A stretch of DNA of 64,000 nucleotides, taken from NCBI RefSeq assembly GCF_900182595.1, contig NZ_FXTN01000003.1, forward strand, positions 186,001-250,000. The letters are read 5' to 3'. The notes beneath the pieces are model-generated. The model was not told where the DNA came from, searched no databases, and worked only from the letters and a program-made list of their open reading frames with translations. Made by a program: the position numbers and the translations under genes. Positions 17,773 through 25,585 of this stretch are shown piece after piece. The DNA is from Pedobacter westerhofensis (GTDB lineage Bacteria; Bacteroidota; Bacteroidia; Sphingobacteriales; Sphingobacteriaceae). Each line of letters starts with the position of its first letter. Within the stretch, counting starts at the first letter, position 1.

Positions 17773-19083
17773 TTAAACCTCCTGCAATAAAAATGCTTTA
17801 AAGGCTTCGAAATCTACATTCATATGGGTAGCCGATTTTGCTTTCTTCTTCAATTCTTCCAGCTGCTCCGGCGCATTAACCTGTGCCGCCATCTCCTCAG
17901 AAAATATATCCGGGAACTTGCAGGCATGGGCCGTGGATAAAAATACAAAAGTATCTTCGGCAGACGGGTATTCAGCCTTAAAAGCCTCAACCGCCAGCCA
18001 GGCAATTGCCGTATGCGGACAGGCCACATAATTAAATTGCTCATAAATATCGGTGATCGCCTTTACCGTATCATCATCAGTATATCGGTAGCTCTTTACC
18101 AGCTCTTTCAGTTTCACCGTATCCTGTTTAAACAGCTCCATGATCCTCACCCAGTTGCTTGGTGCGCCCACATCCATTGCATTGGCATACGTTTGTACAG
18201 ACGGACGGGTTTCGTACACGCCTGTTTCCAGGAAACGCGGAACAGTATCATTGGCGTTGGTCGCAGCAATAAACTGTTTTACCGGTAAGCCCATTTTCCA
18301 GGCCAGTAATCCTGCAGCGATGTTTCCAAAGTTTCCGCTCGGTACAGAAAATACAATTTCTCTTTTATCTTCCCTGTACAGTTGTGCAACCGCATTGAAA
18401 TAATAAAACGTCTGAGGGATCAGTCTCGATATATTGATAGAGTTTGCAGAAGTCAGCCTCATTTTAGCGTTCAGCTCATCGTCAGCAAATGCCTGTTTCA
18501 CCAGCGCCTGGCAGTCATCAAACGTTCCGTCGATCTCTATCGCGCGGATATTTTGCCCGTTGCTGCACAGCTGCAGCTCCTGGATCTCACTAACTTTTCC
18601 TTTAGGGTACAAGATCGTCACACGCGTATTAGGTACGCCCAGAAAGCCCAGTGCTACCGCACCACCTGTATCACCTGATGTAGCTACCAGCACATCCAGC
18701 ATCTGCTCTCCGTCTTTCAGAAAATAAGCCATAACCCTGCTCATAAACCTGGCACCAAAATCTTTAAAAGCCAAAGATGGACCGTGAAACAATTCCAGCA
18801 CATAGGTTTCTTCGTTCAGTTTTTTTGCAGGAGCAGGGAAATTGATCGCATCATCGATCAGTGCTTTCAGGTCGTCCGCAGGAATATCATCATGCAGCAA
18901 TGCCGATGCTACTTTATAAGCAATCTCCGGCAGGGTATATTGATCCAGGTTATTCAAAAACTCTTCGTCCAGCACAGGAATTTCTGTTGGCATATACAAG
19001 CCTTTGTCCTGTGGCATACTGTTAAAAACAGCAGACTGAAAATCTACTTCAAGGTCGTGGTTGTTGGTACTATATAATTTCAT
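17773..19083 (-). CDS. thrC: Threonine synthase ThrC
   Basis: This 436-residue PLP enzyme converts O-phosphohomoserine to threonine. The PLP lysine is Lys107 in the motif HGPSLAFKDFGARF. The glycine-rich phosphate loop is ATSGDTGGAVALG. Length and N-terminus (MKLYSTNNHDLEVDF) fit the E. coli-type class. It is the third gene of thrA-thrB-thrC, 11 nt after thrB, so the upstream attenuator should control it. Confidence 0.97.
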   Translation of the reverse strand: MKLYSTNNHDLEVDFQSAVFNSMPQDKGLYMPTEIPVLDEEFLNNLDQYTLPEIAYKVASALLHDDIPADDLKALIDDAINFPAPAKKLNEETYVLELFHGPSLAFKDFGARFMSRVMAYFLKDGEQMLDVLVATSGDTGGAVALGFLGVPNTRVTILYPKGKVSEIQELQLCSNGQNIRAIEIDGTFDDCQALVKQAFADDELNAKMRLTSANSINISRLIPQTFYYFNAVAQLYREDKREIVFSVPSGNFGNIAAGLLAWKMGLPVKQFIAATNANDTVPRFLETGVYETRPSVQTYANAMDVGAPSNWVRIMELFKQDTVKLKELVKSYRYTDDDTVKAITDIYEQFNYVACPHTAIAWLAVEAFKAEYPSAEDTFVFLSTAHACKFPDIFSEEMAAQVNAPEQLEELKKKAKSATHMNVDFEAFKAFLLQEV

Positions 19084-19094
19084 TTTAATATTTG

Positions 19095-20030
19095 TTAATC
19101 CAGTATAACCGGGCCTTTTTTGTTTACCGATGATACAAATGACAGACTGTTGATCTGAATAGATTTCAATTGTTTCTGCAATGCCTGTGTGATCGCGTGC
19201 CCGGTAGCTTCGTCTTTCGTTAAGGCAAAAACAGAGGGCCCCGAACCTGAGATTCCAAAACTGATGGCACCCATTTCCATAGCGATGCTTCTCATCTTGT
19301 AAAAATCAGGGATCAGGATAGAACGCGTAGGCTCTACCAGTCCGTCAACCATACTACGGCCAATCAGATCGTAATCTTTCGTAAACAGACCTGTTACAAG
19401 ACCTGCTACATTGCCCCATTGTTTCACTGCATCTTTCAGAAAAACCTTGGAGCGTATCATCTGCCGTGCATCTTTTGTAGGCACATCTACTTCAGGATAA
19501 ACAATCGCAGCATACATCTCCTCAGGGAAAGGCAGGCTGATCACATCCAATGGCTCATAGCTTCTGATCAGGACAAAACCTCCCAGTAATGCCGGCGCCA
19601 CATTATCCGCATGCCCGTATCCGCAGGCCAGCTCCTCGCCTTTCATTGCAAAGGGAACAAGTTCTTTTGCGCTAAGCTGGTTATCAAACAATGTATTAAT
19701 TGCAAAAAGCCCCGCTACCGTACTTGCAGAACTGGAGCCCAGCCCGCTGCCAATCGGCATCTTTTTATGCAGTTCTATATCTATTCCCATATCCGTACGC
19801 CCAATGTGCTTCAGGTAATCCTGCACACTTGCACTCACTGTATTTTTTGCCGGATTCAGCGGCAGGCGGCCTTCATCACCGGTGATTTTTGAGATCACTA
19901 CGCCCGGAGTATCTGTTACACGCATGATCACTTCATCACCCGGCTCATTCACCGCAAACCCTAACACATCAAACCCGCAAACTACGTTGGCAACTGTAGC
20001 TGGCGCAAAAACTTTTACTGACGATCTCAT
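19095..20030 (-). CDS. thrB: Homoserine kinase ThrB
   Basis: This 311-residue GHMP-family kinase phosphorylates homoserine for ThrC. The ATP-binding motif KKMPIGSGLGSSSASTVAG lies at about residues 89-107, and the C-terminal GHMP motif FGISGSGPSVFAL is present. Its ATG overlaps the thrA stop by 4 nt, which suggests translational coupling. Confidence 0.97.
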   Translation of the reverse strand: MRSSVKVFAPATVANVVCGFDVLGFAVNEPGDEVIMRVTDTPGVVISKITGDEGRLPLNPAKNTVSASVQDYLKHIGRTDMGIDIELHKKMPIGSGLGSSSASTVAGLFAINTLFDNQLSAKELVPFAMKGEELACGYGHADNVAPALLGGFVLIRSYEPLDVISLPFPEEMYAAIVYPEVDVPTKDARQMIRSKVFLKDAVKQWGNVAGLVTGLFTKDYDLIGRSMVDGLVEPTRSILIPDFYKMRSIAMEMGAISFGISGSGPSVFALTKDEATGHAITQALQKQLKSIQINSLSFVSSVNKKGPVILD

Positions 20031-22477
20031 CTTTTACCTACATTTATTATATCTGCGAATACACCTGCTGCAGTTACTTCTGCACCGGCACCTGGTCCTT
20101 TAACTACTAACGGACGGTCTTTGTAACGGTCCGTGATAAAGGAAATAATATTATCACTGCCGGATAACATATAAAAAGGATGGGAATCATCTACCATCTG
20201 CAAGGTGATCGCCACTTTGCCGGCCTCCAGCTTGCCGATATATCTCAGCACTTTACCATTGGCCGCGGCCGTATTTTTCAGGTTTTCAAAGTATGCAGTA
20301 TTGTTCTCCAGCTCCTGGTAAAAATCAGCCACGGTTGCAGCCGCCATACAGGCCGGAGGCAGCATGCTTTCTATTTGTATATCAGACTCCTCTAAGGGAT
20401 ATCCTGCATCTCTCGCCAGGATCAGCATCTTGCGCATAAAATCCTTTCCATTCAAATCGTCACGCGGATCAGGTTCGGTATATCCCATTTCCTGAGCCGA
20501 TTTCACGATCTCGTGGAATTTTACCTCATCTTTAAAATTATTGAAGATATAAGATATTGTGCCAGACAATATCGCTTCAATGCTCGCGATGTTATCGCCG
20601 CTCATCATCAGGTCCTTCAGCGTACGGATAATCGGCAGTCCGGCCCCCACGTTGGTTTCATAATGAAAATCAACACCGTAAGTACGCGCTGCCGCTTTGT
20701 ATGCACTGTACTGGCTATACTCACCAGAGTTGCCTATTTTATTACAGGTAACTACCGAAATGCTGGATTCCAGGATCTCCTGGTAATAATCTACCGGATT
20801 AGGGCTGGCCGTGTTATCCACAAACACACAGTTCGGCAGGTTCATCGCCTTCATCTGTTTTACAAATTCTTTCAGGTCTGCGGGCTCAGCATTTACCAGC
20901 ATCTCTTCTTCCCAGTTAGAAAGATCAAATCCGGCACTGCTCATGCTCATCTGGCGCGAGTTGCTGATACCCATTACTTTCACTTCCAGATCGTTATTTT
21001 TAGCCAGTAAGGGGCTCTGGTTCAGAAGCTGGCGGAACAAAGTTTTACCGATATTTCCTGTTCCCAGGCAAAAGATATGCAGTGTTTTTTTCAGGTCTGC
21101 AAAAAACGCATCGTGTACAGCATTTACTGCTTTTGACAAATCGTTTTTCGACAGGATCACCGAAATATTATATTCTGAAGAACCCTGTGCAATTGCTCTC
21201 ACATTCACACCATTTCTGCCCAGTGCATGAAATAACTTGCCAGACATACCCGGAGTATGTTTCATGTTCTCCCCTACGATTGCCAGTACAGACAATCCGT
21301 TTTCTACCTGCGGGTATTCCAGTTTCTTGGCATGCAGTTCCAGTTCAAACTCCTTGCTGATGATCGCCAGTGCTTTCAGCGCATCGTCTGGCTTCACAGC
21401 AAAGGTAATGCTGTGCTCCGATGAAGACTGGGTGATCAGCACTACATTGATCTGCTCCCTTGACAACAGCGAGAACAGGCGGCCGCTAAAACCAGCTTTT
21501 CCCACCATTCCGCTGCCAGAAAGGTTCAGGATACTGATTTCATCAATTGATGAAATTCCTTTGATCGGCAGATCCGAAGAATCTGCCCCATGGCGGATAT
21601 ATGTACCTTCAAATCCTGTATTGAAGGTGTTTTTGATCACAATAGGGATTTTCTTTAAAAATGCAGGGATCATCGTTGGCGGATAGATCACCTTGGCACC
21701 AAAGTAGGAGAGTTCCATCGCCTCTGTATAGCTGAGTTCAGACAGCGAGAATGCCTTTTCAACGATCCTTGGATCGGCAGTCAGCATCCCGTCTACATCC
21801 GTCCAGATCTCTATCTGTTTTACATTTAAGGCAGAGCCCCAGATTGCTGCAGTAAAATCACTGCCACCACGCCCAAGTGTAGTGATCCTGCCTTCGCTGT
21901 TGCTCGCGATATAGCCGGTTACAAATAACAGTTTGCCCGGGTTGGCTGCGTAGAAATCCTGGATCAGCATTTCTGTCAATGGTGTATTTACTTTTGCCTG
22001 TCCGTAATTATTGTCTGTTTTAATTAGTTCAGAGCCATCAACAGCCAGGGCCGCAGGAAAATCCTGTTTAGCAATATGGCTGATCATAAAGGTAGAGCAG
22101 CGCTCTCCAAAACTCAGGATCGAATCTCTTGTTTGTGCGCTCAGTTCCTGGAGCGTATATACCGACTGCAGGATATCCTCCAGCTCATTAAAGTATATTT
22201 TCAACCTCGTAAACACCGGGTTTTGTGCTGATGCAGGCAAAAGCTCACGAACTACCTGGAAGTGTTTTTCCTCAATTTGTTTCAGTTCGCTGGTATATTC
22301 CTCTGCTAAAAGTGCTTTCTCCGCCATCAGCTGCAGCAGATTGGTCACGCCGCTCATCGCCGAGAGCACAACTACAGGATAATCTTCCTGATCTCCCTTC
22401 TTCAGTATACTGATCAGGGTACGGATGCCCTCTGCTGAACCTACTGAAGTACCTCCGAATTTTAGAATATTCATCAT
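20027..22477 (-). CDS. thrA: Bifunctional aspartokinase I / homoserine dehydrogenase I
   Basis: This 816-residue fusion catalyses the first and third steps from aspartate to threonine. The aspartokinase half begins with KFGGTSVGS and carries RGGSDFTAA. Two ACT regulatory domains lie at about residues 310-460, where threonine feedback normally acts. The homoserine dehydrogenase half has the NAD(P)-binding motif GTGNIGKTL near residue 470. ATG codons at 22477 and 22474 are both possible starts. It heads the operon and lies behind a Thr/Ile leader peptide and terminator. No separate lysine-specific aspartokinase is present in the window. Confidence 0.97.
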   Translation of the reverse strand: MMNILKFGGTSVGSAEGIRTLISILKKGDQEDYPVVVLSAMSGVTNLLQLMAEKALLAEEYTSELKQIEEKHFQVVRELLPASAQNPVFTRLKIYFNELEDILQSVYTLQELSAQTRDSILSFGERCSTFMISHIAKQDFPAALAVDGSELIKTDNNYGQAKVNTPLTEMLIQDFYAANPGKLLFVTGYIASNSEGRITTLGRGGSDFTAAIWGSALNVKQIEIWTDVDGMLTADPRIVEKAFSLSELSYTEAMELSYFGAKVIYPPTMIPAFLKKIPIVIKNTFNTGFEGTYIRHGADSSDLPIKGISSIDEISILNLSGSGMVGKAGFSGRLFSLLSREQINVVLITQSSSEHSITFAVKPDDALKALAIISKEFELELHAKKLEYPQVENGLSVLAIVGENMKHTPGMSGKLFHALGRNGVNVRAIAQGSSEYNISVILSKNDLSKAVNAVHDAFFADLKKTLHIFCLGTGNIGKTLFRQLLNQSPLLAKNNDLEVKVMGISNSRQMSMSSAGFDLSNWEEEMLVNAEPADLKEFVKQMKAMNLPNCVFVDNTASPNPVDYYQEILESSISVVTCNKIGNSGEYSQYSAYKAAARTYGVDFHYETNVGAGLPIIRTLKDLMMSGDNIASIEAILSGTISYIFNNFKDEVKFHEIVKSAQEMGYTEPDPRDDLNGKDFMRKMLILARDAGYPLEESDIQIESMLPPACMAAATVADFYQELENNTAYFENLKNTAAANGKVLRYIGKLEAGKVAITLQMVDDSHPFYMLSGSDNIISFITDRYKDRPLVVKGPGAGAEVTAAGVFADIINVGKR

Positions 22478-22486
22478 ATTTAAATT

Positions 22487-22524
22487 TAAAAAAAAAGCGC
22501 CTTCCGTTTAGAGGAAGGCGCTTT
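22487..22524 (-). terminator. Attenuator terminator of the thr operon
   Basis: On the minus strand GCGCCTTCC pairs perfectly with GGAAGGCGC (22497-22505 with 22513-22521) around a 7-nt loop, extended by flanking A-T pairs. A run of about 9 T follows. It lies between the leader peptide and the thrA start with no other gene between, so it must act as an attenuator. Confidence 0.9.
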
Positions 22525-22558
22525 CTATGGTTATTTATGTTTTCTTTATACCATTAGC

Positions 22559-22624
22559 TCACCTGCCTCCGGGCTCGCCGGTGGTGGTAATAATAATGGA
22601 TGTAATTGTAATATTTGATTTCAT
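22559..22624 (-). CDS. thrL: thr operon leader peptide (Thr/Ile-rich)
   Basis: A 21-codon ORF begins at ATG 22624 and ends at TGA 22559. Its core reads NITITSIIITTTGE, giving 5 Thr and 5 Ile in the first 14 residues. The ending GEPGGR is followed by a stop, 35 nt before the terminator hairpin. The layout and composition match thrL of enteric bacteria, where ribosome stalling at Thr or Ile codons on scarce charged tRNA prevents the terminator from forming. The regulatory role is inferred from this architecture. Confidence 0.88.
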   Translation of the reverse strand: MKSNITITSIIITTTGEPGGR

Positions 22625-22634
22625 ATTTTAACAG

Positions 22635-22642
22635 CAAATACT
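22635..22642 (-). promoter_or_regulatory. Candidate -7 element for the thr operon
   Basis: The minus strand reads AGTATTTG followed by C, two mismatches from TAnnTTTG, 10 nt before the leader ATG. TTATGG lies about 17 nt upstream as a possible -33 element. It is weak but correctly placed. Confidence 0.35.
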
Positions 22643-22789
22643 ATTTAGTTATTGCTGCGCCATAAAGTAAAGTTATATTTTTCTAAATAACAAGGAATTC
22701 AAAAAAAAATAATGTTACGCCGCTAAATCCTTTAAGCAACACTGGTACTGAAAAGACATATTCACAAAAACAGCCTCTACTTTTTTCCT

Positions 22790-22797
22790 TACCTTTA
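22790..22797 (+). promoter_or_regulatory. -7 promoter element of rsgA
   Basis: TACCTTTA is one mismatch from the -7 consensus and lies 10 nt before the rsgA ATG. No clear -33 partner was seen. Confidence 0.4.
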
Positions 22798-22807
22798 CCC
22801 TGTAAAT

Positions 22808-23728
22808 ATGCAAGGATTAGTAATAAAATCAACAGGAAGCTGGTATCAGGTGCATGGCGAGGATGGCCAGGACTACGACTGCAGGATTAAAGGAAAATTC
22901 AGGATCAAAGGTATCCAGACCACTAACCCTGTTGCCGTGGGCGATCAGGTAGAATTTGAAATGGAACCCAATTCAGATAATGGGGTCATTTTTAAACTTC
23001 ATGAACGCAAAAACTATATTATCAGGAAATCTATCAACCTGTCCAAGCAGGCACAGATTATTGCGGCCAACCTGGATCAGGCTTTTCTGGTGGTGACGCT
23101 GGTTTCCCCGCGTACATCGCTGGGATTTATAGACCGTTTCCTGGTTACAGCCGAGGCCTACCGCATCCCGGCCACGCTGATCTTTAACAAGCTCGACCTG
23201 TTCAGTGACGAGGGACTCGAAGTCCTGGCAGAGTACAAAAGCATCTATGAAAAGCTGAACTATCCCTGCTATACGGTGTCGGCACTGGAAGGTACAAATG
23301 TTCCTGTAATAGAAGGGCTCCTGAAAGATCAGACAACTTTATTCTCCGGCCATTCCGGAGTGGGCAAATCCAGCCTGATCAATGCGCTTTTACCCGGCAG
23401 AAGTATCAAAACCGGAGAAATTTCTGAATCGAGCGACAAAGGACAGCATACTACTACCTTCGCCGAAATGCACACCCTTCCCTTTGGCGGTTACCTGATT
23501 GACACGCCGGGCATCAGGGAACTGGGAATCTACGATATCAAACCGGAAGAACTGGGCCATTATTTCCGCGAAATGCGGGACCTGATGCACCTCTGTAAAT
23601 TTCACAATTGCAGACATATCAACGAACCGGGATGCGCGGTTTTAAAGGCCATAGAAAATGATGAAATTGAACTGAGCCGGTATGAAAGTTACCTCAGTAT
23701 CTTTCACGGTAATGAAACAAGGGCATAA
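22808..23728 (+). CDS. rsgA: Ribosome small subunit-dependent GTPase RsgA
   Basis: This 306-residue circularly permuted GTPase checks late 30S assembly. An N-terminal OB fold is followed by the G4 motif NKLD, then G1 GHSGVGKSSL and G3 DTPGIRE, the inverted order that defines the family. The C-terminal zinc knuckle follows CX4CXHX5C (CKFHNCRHINEPGC). Its stop overlaps the start of dtd (TAATG), giving an rsgA-dtd-mazG-like operon. Confidence 0.96.
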   Translation: MQGLVIKSTGSWYQVHGEDGQDYDCRIKGKFRIKGIQTTNPVAVGDQVEFEMEPNSDNGVIFKLHERKNYIIRKSINLSKQAQIIAANLDQAFLVVTLVSPRTSLGFIDRFLVTAEAYRIPATLIFNKLDLFSDEGLEVLAEYKSIYEKLNYPCYTVSALEGTNVPVIEGLLKDQTTLFSGHSGVGKSSLINALLPGRSIKTGEISESSDKGQHTTTFAEMHTLPFGGYLIDTPGIRELGIYDIKPEELGHYFREMRDLMHLCKFHNCRHINEPGCAVLKAIENDEIELSRYESYLSIFHGNETRA

Positions 23729-24180
23729 TGAGAGCTGTCATCCAGAGAGTAACACAGGCCAGCTGCACAGTAGAAGACCAGATTACAGGCCAGATCTCAG
23801 CCGGCCTGATGGTACTGCTTGGCATTGAAGACAGCGACGAGCAGGAAGATCTGGAATGGCTGGCAGCCAAGATCGTTAACCTCAGGATCTTTGCTGATGA
23901 ACAGGGGCTGATGAACAAATCCCTGCCAGATATTGACGGAAACATCCTACTGATCAGTCAGTTCACACTCTACGCTGCTACTAAAAAGGGAAACAGGCCC
24001 GGTTTTACCAGGGCAGCGCGGCCTGAAAAGGCTATACCATTATACGAAGCAATGATCAGTCAGCTGGATATGCTGCTTGGCAAACCGGTACAAACCGGGA
24101 TATTTGGAGCAGATATGAAAATCAGCTTGCTCAACGATGGCCCCGTAACCATCATCATAGACACAAAAAACAAGGAATAG
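23728..24180 (+). CDS. dtd: D-aminoacyl-tRNA deacylase
   Basis: This 150-residue enzyme hydrolyses D-amino acids from mischarged tRNAs. The active-site motifs SQFTLYA and NDGPVTI (the family NxGPVT motif) are intact, as is RPGFTRAARPE. Its ATG overlaps the rsgA stop codon, so the two are translationally coupled. Confidence 0.96.
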   Translation: MRAVIQRVTQASCTVEDQITGQISAGLMVLLGIEDSDEQEDLEWLAAKIVNLRIFADEQGLMNKSLPDIDGNILLISQFTLYAATKKGNRPGFTRAARPEKAIPLYEAMISQLDMLLGKPVQTGIFGADMKISLLNDGPVTIIIDTKNKE

Positions 24181-24182
24181 TA

Positions 24183-24509
24183 ATGACGATACAGGAAGCA
24201 CAGGAAACGGTAGACCGCTGGATCAACACCACCGGCATCCGCTATTTTAATGAGTTAACCAATACCGCAATCTTAATGGAAGAAGTAGGCGAAGTAGCCC
24301 GCATCATGTCACGCCGCTACGGCGAACAGTCTTTCAAAAAAAGTGATGAGCAGGTAGACCTAGGAGATGAGATGGCAGATGTAATGTTCGTACTGATCTG
24401 CCTGGCCAACCAGACAGGAATCAACCTGACCGAAGCATTGGAAAAAAATCTTGTAAAGAAAAGTATCAGAGATGCCGACAGGCACAGGAATAATGAAAAA
24501 TTAAAGTAG
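24183..24509 (+). CDS. MazG-like nucleotide pyrophosphohydrolase
   Basis: This 108-residue single-domain protein has the MazG metal-binding pattern: MEEVGEVAR followed about 30 residues later by DLGDEMADVMF (EExxE and ExxD). Such enzymes hydrolyse nucleoside triphosphates or related nucleotides, possibly in house-cleaning. It starts 3 nt after dtd, and its stop codon lies inside a hairpin shared with the opposing HIT gene. Confidence 0.88.
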   Translation: MTIQEAQETVDRWINTTGIRYFNELTNTAILMEEVGEVARIMSRRYGEQSFKKSDEQVDLGDEMADVMFVLICLANQTGINLTEALEKNLVKKSIRDADRHRNNEKLK

Positions 24510-24531
24510 CACAGTTAATTATAACTGTGCT
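24508..24531. terminator. Bidirectional hairpin at the mazG-like / HIT convergence
   Basis: AGCACAGTTA at 24508-24517 pairs perfectly with 24522-24531 around loop ATTA. It covers the stop codons of both convergent genes. T-rich sequence follows on both strands. Confidence 0.7.
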
Positions 24532-24911
24532 TTGATCTTTAGTGCCGCTTCTGCAAGCTCTTCCTCTGTAGGATGCAACTTTGGCCGGCTAAAATTGATG
24601 TCGTCCATTGTATTCAGCGGAATCAGATGGATATGCGCATGAGGAACTTCAAGGCCTATTACAGCCATTCCAACTTTAATACACGGAAATGCTTTCTTGA
24701 CTCCTGCCGATACAATCTTGGCAAACAGCGTGAGCCCGAAATAACTTTCGTCATCCATATCAAATATATAATCAACTTCTTTCTTCGGGATCACCAGCAC
24801 GTGGCCCATCGTCAGCGGATTAATATCCAGAAAGGCCAGGAATTCTGTGGTTTCTGCAACTACATGTGCGGGAATTTCCCCGTCTATGATTTTTGAAAAT
24901 ATACTTGCCAT
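24519..24911 (-). CDS. HIT family protein
   Basis: This 130-residue histidine-triad protein carries PHAHIHLIPL, the HxHxH nucleotide-binding triad, near residue 97. It begins with CxxIxxGEIPA-like sequence typical of HINT proteins, here with Ser in place of the usual Cys (FSKIIDGEIPAHVV). HINT enzymes hydrolyse adenosine phosphoramidates or related nucleotides. It follows greA by 10 nt in the same direction. Confidence 0.93.
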   Translation of the reverse strand: MASIFSKIIDGEIPAHVVAETTEFLAFLDINPLTMGHVLVIPKKEVDYIFDMDDESYFGLTLFAKIVSAGVKKAFPCIKVGMAVIGLEVPHAHIHLIPLNTMDDINFSRPKLHPTEEELAEAALKIKAQL

Positions 24912-24921
24912 ATCCTGTTGT

Positions 24922-25395
24922 TTATCTGCTTATTTCTAATATTTCGAACTCTATCTTTCCCGCAGGAACTTCAATCTCGGCCTTGTCGCCAACAGATTTA
25001 CCTAGTAATCCCTGGGCAATCGGTGATTTTACAGATATTTTGCCTATTTTCATATCCGCCTCTGTTTCAGCAACCAGCTGATAGGTCATGGTAGCCCCGT
25101 TTTTAACGTTTTTGATTTTAACGATAGATAACGCGAGCACTTTTGATGTGTCCAGTTTTGATTCATCAATCAGTCTCGCCGAAGCTAAAGTAGCCTTCAA
25201 TTTTGATATTTTCGCCTCATGCAGCCCCTGTGCTTCTTTGGCAGCATCATATTCTGCATTCTCTGAAAGATCACCTTTATCTCTTGCTTCAGCTATAGCC
25301 TTAGAGATCAGTTGTCTCCCTGTTGTCGTCAAGTAATGTACTTCTTCCTTTAGCTTATCCAATCCTTCCTGAGTGTAGTATGTTACCTCTGTCAT
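24922..25395 (-). CDS. greA: Transcription elongation factor GreA
   Basis: This 157-residue factor rescues backtracked RNA polymerase by stimulating transcript cleavage. The N-terminal coiled coil contains the tip motif ARDKGDLSENAEYDAAKE with acidic residues for metal binding. The C-terminal FKBP-like domain includes SPIAQGLLGKSVGD. It is co-directional with the HIT gene and has a 190-nt upstream region with a hairpin at 25435-25471. Confidence 0.96.
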   Translation of the reverse strand: MTEVTYYTQEGLDKLKEEVHYLTTTGRQLISKAIAEARDKGDLSENAEYDAAKEAQGLHEAKISKLKATLASARLIDESKLDTSKVLALSIVKIKNVKNGATMTYQLVAETEADMKIGKISVKSPIAQGLLGKSVGDKAEIEVPAGKIEFEILEISR

Positions 25396-25434
25396 AGCTT
25401 AATTTATTATTTATAACTTCCTTTAAAATACAAA

Positions 25435-25471
25435 CAAGACTACATCGGCAGTTTAAGCCCACATAGTCTTG
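25435..25471. other. Stem-loop upstream of greA
   Basis: CAAGACTA at 25435-25442 pairs perfectly with 25464-25471, with an inner GGC/GCC helix. It may be a structured leader of greA or part of the divergent promoter region shared with the M1 peptidase gene. No known riboswitch was recognised. Confidence 0.4.
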
Positions 25472-25529
25472 CTTCAATTAAAACGAAGATAACAGGCAAT
25501 TCTTATAAAAGCAAATCTTTTGATTTGAA

Positions 25530-25562
25530 TTGTTTAGAAAGAACTTAAAACCTTTACTTTTG
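25530..25562 (+). promoter_or_regulatory. Promoter of the M1 peptidase gene
   Basis: TTG at 25530-25532 and TACTTTTG at 25555-25562 are separated by 22 nt. The second is a perfect -7 match, 23 nt before the ATG. Confidence 0.55.
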
Positions 25563-25585
25563 GTGCAACTAATTGATTAATCTTT

